64,000 nt of DNA from an uncultured Neglectibacter sp. (GTDB taxonomy: Bacteria; Bacillota; Clostridia; Oscillospirales; Acutalibacteraceae), in assembly GCA_937958185.1 (NCBI GenBank), contig CALFFN010000022.1:124001-188000 (forward strand), written 5' to 3'. The position numbers and the translations under genes were made by a program. The notes under the pieces are model-generated. The model did not search any database and had not been told where the DNA came from. It worked only from the letters and a program-made list of their open reading frames with translations. Positions 60,421 through 64,000 of this stretch are shown here, in pieces. Each line of letters opens with the position of its first letter. The first letter of the stretch is position 1.

Positions 60421-60597
60421 TTACTTGTACTTGCGCTTGCGAGCTGCTTCTGATTTCTTTTTCCGCTTGACAGAAGGCTTTTCATAAGCTTCTCTCTTGC
60501 GAACCTCCTGAATGACACCAGCTCTGGCGCACTGCTTTTTGAAGCGGCGAAGAGCGCTGTCCAGAGATTCATTCTCTTTGATCCGAATTTCAGCCAT
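60421..60597 (-). CDS. rpsU: 30S ribosomal protein S21
   Basis: 58 residues: begins MAEIRIKENESLDSALRRFK, with a strongly basic tail ending RKRKYK, a typical S21. GGAGGG lies before the ATG. It has its own strong promoter (60667-60695) and terminator (60373-60397). Confidence 0.97.
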   Translation of the reverse strand: MAEIRIKENESLDSALRRFKKQCARAGVIQEVRKREAYEKPSVKRKKKSEAARKRKYK

Positions 60598-60666
60598 TGT
60601 ATATCCCTCCCATCCGCCGTAAGGCAGGGGTCTTCTGCGTCATATTGCTACAATACAACAAAGGTT

Positions 60667-60695
60667 ATTATATCCCTCTCTTTTCGGATTGTCAA
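60667..60695 (-). promoter_or_regulatory. promoter of rpsU
   Basis: On the minus strand TTGACA (60690-60695), 17 bases, TATAAT (60667-60672): full consensus. Confidence 0.9.
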
Positions 60696-60760
60696 GCCCT
60701 GTTTCTTTCATTTTTCCGTCATTTTTGCGCAGGGCGGTTTTCCCGGAAATTTTTCGCCGC

Positions 60761-61087
60761 TCACAGCAGCAAAAATCCCACGACCAGCAGCGCGGAAAGC
60801 CCGACCCGAATGATATGGTGCGGCACGTGGACATTTTTTGCGGAAACGCCATTATAAACGGCAGTGCCGCAGATGAGCGCGCACCCCGCAAGGGCGAGAA
60901 GCCAGTCAAGCTGCACCCTGCACAGGGAGCAAACCACCGCGGCAAGCAGCAGTACGCTGCCGAAGCCCATGATCCCCGCGGGGACCTTCTGCTTCTGCGT
61001 CCTCCACTGGCTCACCGCAGCCACCAGGGATAGCAGCCCAAACAGCGCGCTGACCGCGCAGGTCAATACATACAAGGCAATATTCAT
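60761..61087 (-). CDS. small membrane protein of unknown function
   Basis: 108 residues with about four helices (starts MNIALYVLTCAVSALFGLLSL) and a short basic loop (WRTQKQK). GGGAGTGG precedes the ATG at 61087. No recognised family. Confidence 0.65.
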   Translation of the reverse strand: MNIALYVLTCAVSALFGLLSLVAAVSQWRTQKQKVPAGIMGFGSVLLLAAVVCSLCRVQLDWLLALAGCALICGTAVYNGVSAKNVHVPHHIIRVGLSALLVVGFLLL

Positions 61088-61307
61088 TTTCCCCACTCCC
61101 TTTTTCTTTTTTCAAAGTATACTTCCTCTGCCGCGGATAGTCAATACGAGCCTGCCGGATTCCGGGAAAAGCACAGCGCGGAAAGCGGTGTGGGCAGAGA
61201 GAAAAAATGTTGAAAAGAGCGGCAAGCCAGCCGGGAACGCAAAACCGCCGCCCTGCCGACAAGCGGGGCGACGGGAGATTTTATTTTCGTTTTTACAGGG
61301 TAAAAAT

Positions 61308-62477
61308 TCACATGGTAAAAAAGCTGTGCAGCAGATACTGGAAAGCGGCGGAAAAGGTGATTTCGGGAACGTCCGCGCCGGCGGTGATATCGGTTTGGGC
61401 GGCGGGCTCCCCGTTTATCGTGTAGGTCACCTTGCCGATAACGTCCCCCTTTTGGATCGGGGCGGTCAGCTCCGGCAGCCATTCTATCTTTTCCTCCACC
61501 TTGCCGCGCTCGGCAGCCCTGGTGAGTATCTTCGGCATTTCGCCGATCTGCGCGGGGACGGTCTCCTCCATGCCGCCGGAAACTGCCACATTTTCCAGCG
61601 CGGGAGCCTCCGGCACCACCACGGACCACCCGGCAAAGCCGTAATCCAGCAGCGCGGCGGCGTCCTGGAAACGGTGGTCGGTGCTGTCCGCGCCCAGGAC
61701 CACGGAGATCAGCGCCAGCGAATCCCTCTCCGCCGTGGCGGTAATGCAGCTGCCAGCCTGAGAGGTGGTGCCGGTTTTCAGCCCGGTGATCCCGTTATAG
61801 GAGCGGATCAGCTTGTTGGTGTTCACCAGCTGTGTCGCCCCGTCCCGCACATAGTCGATCCACGTCAGGGTGTAGTCGAAAATCTTCGGGTGGGTGATAA
61901 GCTCCCGGCTCATCAGCGCAACGTCGTGGGCGCTGGTCAGGTGCCCTTCCTCGTCTAAGCCGTTGCAGTTTTTGAACACGGTGTCCGTCATGCCCAGCTC
62001 CTGCGCCTTTTCGTTCATCTGCCGGACAAAGGCTTCCTCGCTGCCTGCCACGTTCTCCGCCAGCACCACGGCGGCGTCGTTGGCGCTCATGATAACGGTG
62101 GCCTTTATCAGATCGTCCACCGTCATGGCCTCCCCTTCTTTCAGCCAGATGTCCGAGCCGCCCATGGAAGCGGCGTGGGCGGAAGCGGTCAGGGTATCCG
62201 TCAGGGAAAGCTGACCCGCCTCGATGGCGTCGAAGGTCAGGCACAGGGTCATGACCTTTGTAATGGACGCGCAGGGGCGCACCTCATGGGAATTTTTCTC
62301 GAACAGCACCCGCCCGGTGGACGCTTCCATCAGCACTGCCGAGGGGGCGGTAAGGGGCAACTCCGTGCCCCCTGGCAATTCTGTGTCCGCTTCTGTTTCG
62401 CCGTGAACGGGCAAAGCGGGAAACATCATCATAACCGCCAGCAGCAGGCAGAGAAGCAGGAAAAGTTTTTTCTTCAC
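61308..62477 (-). CDS. D-alanyl-D-alanine carboxypeptidase (S11, DacA/DacF type)
   Basis: 389 residues. A signal peptide is followed by the penicillin-binding serine peptidase domain: SxxK as SITK, SxN as SAN and KTG as LKTGTTSQAG. A C-terminal beta domain ends in a hydrophobic/amphipathic tail (ITFSAAFQYLLHSFF) that ties it to the membrane. It trims peptidoglycan pentapeptides. GTG at 62477 follows AAAGGA with good spacing; the ATG at 62486 touches that site and is unlikely. Confidence 0.93.
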   Translation of the reverse strand: MKKKLFLLLCLLLAVMMMFPALPVHGETEADTELPGGTELPLTAPSAVLMEASTGRVLFEKNSHEVRPCASITKVMTLCLTFDAIEAGQLSLTDTLTASAHAASMGGSDIWLKEGEAMTVDDLIKATVIMSANDAAVVLAENVAGSEEAFVRQMNEKAQELGMTDTVFKNCNGLDEEGHLTSAHDVALMSRELITHPKIFDYTLTWIDYVRDGATQLVNTNKLIRSYNGITGLKTGTTSQAGSCITATAERDSLALISVVLGADSTDHRFQDAAALLDYGFAGWSVVVPEAPALENVAVSGGMEETVPAQIGEMPKILTRAAERGKVEEKIEWLPELTAPIQKGDVIGKVTYTINGEPAAQTDITAGADVPEITFSAAFQYLLHSFFTM

Positions 62478-62564
62478 GGGAACCATCCTTTCTTTTCCGA
62501 AAAACCGGTCTATCCGGCTTTCCCATTAGAAAAATATGCCGGTCCGCTGTAAAACAGACGTTTT

Positions 62565-62600
62565 TCCGAAAAAAAGAAAGCCCCCAACAGGGACTTTCCA
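62565..62600 (-). terminator. terminator of the U32 peptidase gene
   Basis: On the minus strand AAAGTCCC-TGTT-GGGGGCTTT, then CTTTTTTT. Confidence 0.75.
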
Positions 62601-62634
62601 GAATTCAGTCATTTGCTTTCCCATCGCTCCATTT

Positions 62635-63867
62635 TCAAAGCGATACCTCCCTGTCCCGGCGAATGCGCAGGAACGCGCCCTCTTCCACCTGAACATCGGT
62701 TTTCCAATAGACTGCCATTTCCGCGTGGGGAGCAGCTTCGATAGGCTCCCAGTCCTCATTGAACAGTTCTCCCAACGGCGCGGTGAAGGCACGCTTGCCG
62801 GGCTGCAGGATATCGGCGGTCTCTCCCCGGAAAAAGCGGTTGCGCTGCCGAAGCTTTACATACTCTCCCTGCCTGCCCTCGCAGACCGCCGCCAGCTCAT
62901 ATTTTCTGATGTACTGGCTGCGGTCGGGGGTCTGCCCCGGCTCGCCGCCGAAGTAGAAGCCGTGGGAATAGGTGCGGTGGCTGATTTTTTCCGTTTCCTC
63001 CAATATTTCCGGCGGCAGGGGCTTGCCGGGGTTTGCCCGGAAAAAGTCGATTGCCTGCCGGTAGGCGGAGGTCACGCTTGCCACATAATAGGCGGATTTT
63101 GCCCTGCCCTCGATCTTCAGGCTGGTAACGCCTGCCGCCGCCATTTCCGGGATATGTTCTATCATGCGCAGGTCGTTGGAATTGAAGATATACGTTCCCT
63201 GCTCCTCCTGCAATATGGTAAAGTGCCTGTCCGGGCGCTCCTTTTCCGTGAGGAAATATTCCCAGCGGCAGGGCTGGGCGCACTGCCCGCGATTGGCGTC
63301 CCTGCCTGTCATGTAGTTGGACAGCAGGCACCGCCCGGAAAAGGAAACGCACATCGCCCCGTGAACAAAGGCTTCCAGCTCCAGCTCCCCCGGTGTATTG
63401 TCCCGGATCCCCCGGATCTCCTGTAAAGGCACTTCCCTTGCCAGCACCACCCGGCTGGCGCCCAGCTCATAGCAGGCGTTAGCGGCGGCGTAGTTGACGA
63501 TACCCGTTTGGGTAGACACGTGGCGCTCTACCTGTGGAGCGTATTTTTTCGCCAGCTGCAACACACCCAGATCGGAAATGATGAACGCGTCCACGCCGAT
63601 CTCCCCGCAATAGGTGAGAAAATCCGGCAGCTCCGCCAGCTCGCCGTTTCTTGGGAGAGTATTGCAGGTCACATAGACCTTGACATTATTTTCATGGCAA
63701 TAGGATACTGCCTCCCGCAGCTCCTGCTCGCCGAAATTCTGAGGGGCAGCCCGCATGCCAAAGCTTTTCCCAGCCAGATATACGGCGTCGGCGCCGTATT
63801 TTACGGCGGAAACGAGCCGCTCCATGTCCCCTGCCGGAGCCAGCAGCTCCAAATCCGTCAGCCCCAT
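62635..63867 (-). CDS. U32-family peptidase-like protein
   Basis: 410 residues, start MGLTDLELLAPAGDMERLVSA. It has the U32 signature region EAFVHGAMCVSFSGRCLLSNY and C-terminal cysteines (QCAQPC). Relatives act in tRNA or rRNA hydroxylation (TrhP/RlhA) with an Fe-S cluster. AAGGGGG with seven-base spacing points to the ATG at 63867 rather than 63888. Confidence 0.92.
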   Translation of the reverse strand: MGLTDLELLAPAGDMERLVSAVKYGADAVYLAGKSFGMRAAPQNFGEQELREAVSYCHENNVKVYVTCNTLPRNGELAELPDFLTYCGEIGVDAFIISDLGVLQLAKKYAPQVERHVSTQTGIVNYAAANACYELGASRVVLAREVPLQEIRGIRDNTPGELELEAFVHGAMCVSFSGRCLLSNYMTGRDANRGQCAQPCRWEYFLTEKERPDRHFTILQEEQGTYIFNSNDLRMIEHIPEMAAAGVTSLKIEGRAKSAYYVASVTSAYRQAIDFFRANPGKPLPPEILEETEKISHRTYSHGFYFGGEPGQTPDRSQYIRKYELAAVCEGRQGEYVKLRQRNRFFRGETADILQPGKRAFTAPLGELFNEDWEPIEAAPHAEMAVYWKTDVQVEEGAFLRIRRDREVSL

Positions 63868-63936
63868 TTCCATTCCCCCTTTTTCCAATAATATATGGTT
63901 CGGCGCCCGACGACCTGTCGAGCGCCATTGCTTCGC

Positions 63937-64000
63937 TTAATTGTTCAGACCTGCCAGCTCCCGGTTGTACCAGTGGTCGTCCTCGTTGGTGGCGTAATAC
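63937..64000 (-). CDS. C-terminal end of an unidentified gene
   Basis: The last 20 codons of a leftward gene cut by the window edge, reading YYATNEDDHWYNRELAGLNN and then TAA. It lies about 70 bases upstream of the U32 gene. Too short to name. Confidence 0.6.
   Translation of the reverse strand, partial: YYATNEDDHWYNRELAGLNN

Noticed and set aside
1..64000. CRISPR arrays, rRNA and tRNA genes, insertion sequences
   Set aside because: No regularly spaced repeats, no rRNA stretches, no tRNA cloverleaf and no transposase were recognised on reading both strands.

Overview
The window looks like a chromosome segment of an anaerobic, low-to-mid-GC gut Firmicute, most likely a Clostridia member of the Oscillospirales. 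Supporting points are an Rnf-type gene cluster with ApbE, an Lpl/YtcP-type sugar ABC transporter, an MttB/uroporphyrinogen-decarboxylase methyltransferase pair, a CD1247-type protein beside efp, and Firmicutes-style ribosome binding sites and -35/-10 promoters. No species is claimed. Apart from the AT-rich first ~1.5 kb, the sequence is GC-rich and dense with genes.

Layout. (1) 0-2 kb: an AT-rich DUF6650-like gene and a nitroreductase, with a 25-bp repeat after each gene and a cluster of hairpins. (2) 2-13.2 kb: a ROK regulator, a divergent NagB-like gene and a seven-gene leftward operon (PfkB kinase, GH4 glycosidase, binding protein, two permeases, UroD-like and MttB-like methyltransferases). 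The two ends share promoter architecture and a near-identical operator. (3) 13.2-19.6 kb: structured gene-free DNA, a cohesin-like surface protein, a nitrilase/patatin pair and a MacB-like exporter. (4) 19.6-27.65 kb: an atypical Rnf operon: two-repeat lipoprotein, ApbE, RnfC-D-G-E-A, a NusG-II protein and a Gx transporter. It has no rnfB, a duplicated RnfG, and none of the four cysteines expected to hold the RnfA/RnfE [2Fe-2S] cluster. Its accessory genes recall flavin-based extracellular electron transfer loci. (5) 27.7-33.1 kb: tdh-kbl threonine degradation and a small amidohydrolase/PnuC/MFS operon. (6) 33.1-49.9 kb: a ten-gene leftward exosortase (XrtG-type) operon: a Firmicu-CTERM-like surface protein, exosortase, glycosyltransferase-phosphoglycerol transferase fusion, sensor-like membrane protein, two PTPS-related proteins, GT2-GtrA, and a phosphorelay (REC/HD-GYP/GGDEF protein, Hpt, hybrid kinase). 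(7) 50.2-64 kb: TetR/oleate hydratase/radical SAM, a lipoprotein, a divergent AraC/UroD-like pair, and housekeeping genes (CD1247-type, efp, M24 peptidase, YqeG, rpsU, DacA-type, U32).

Main result. Directly upstream of the exosortase operon, imperfect 28-bp inverted repeats (16 bp perfect) at 48837-48864 and 49017-49044 enclose about 150 bp carrying a strong sigma-A-type promoter. As sequenced, that promoter points away from the operon. A complete tyrosine recombinase gene abuts, and its stop codon lies in, the right repeat. This looks like a phase-variable ON/OFF promoter controlling a whole exosortase, cell-surface and c-di-GMP signalling operon, sequenced in the OFF state. The second notable system is the RnfB-less, cluster-less Rnf-like flavoprotein operon. 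Functional names rest on motif recognition by eye; no database search was run.
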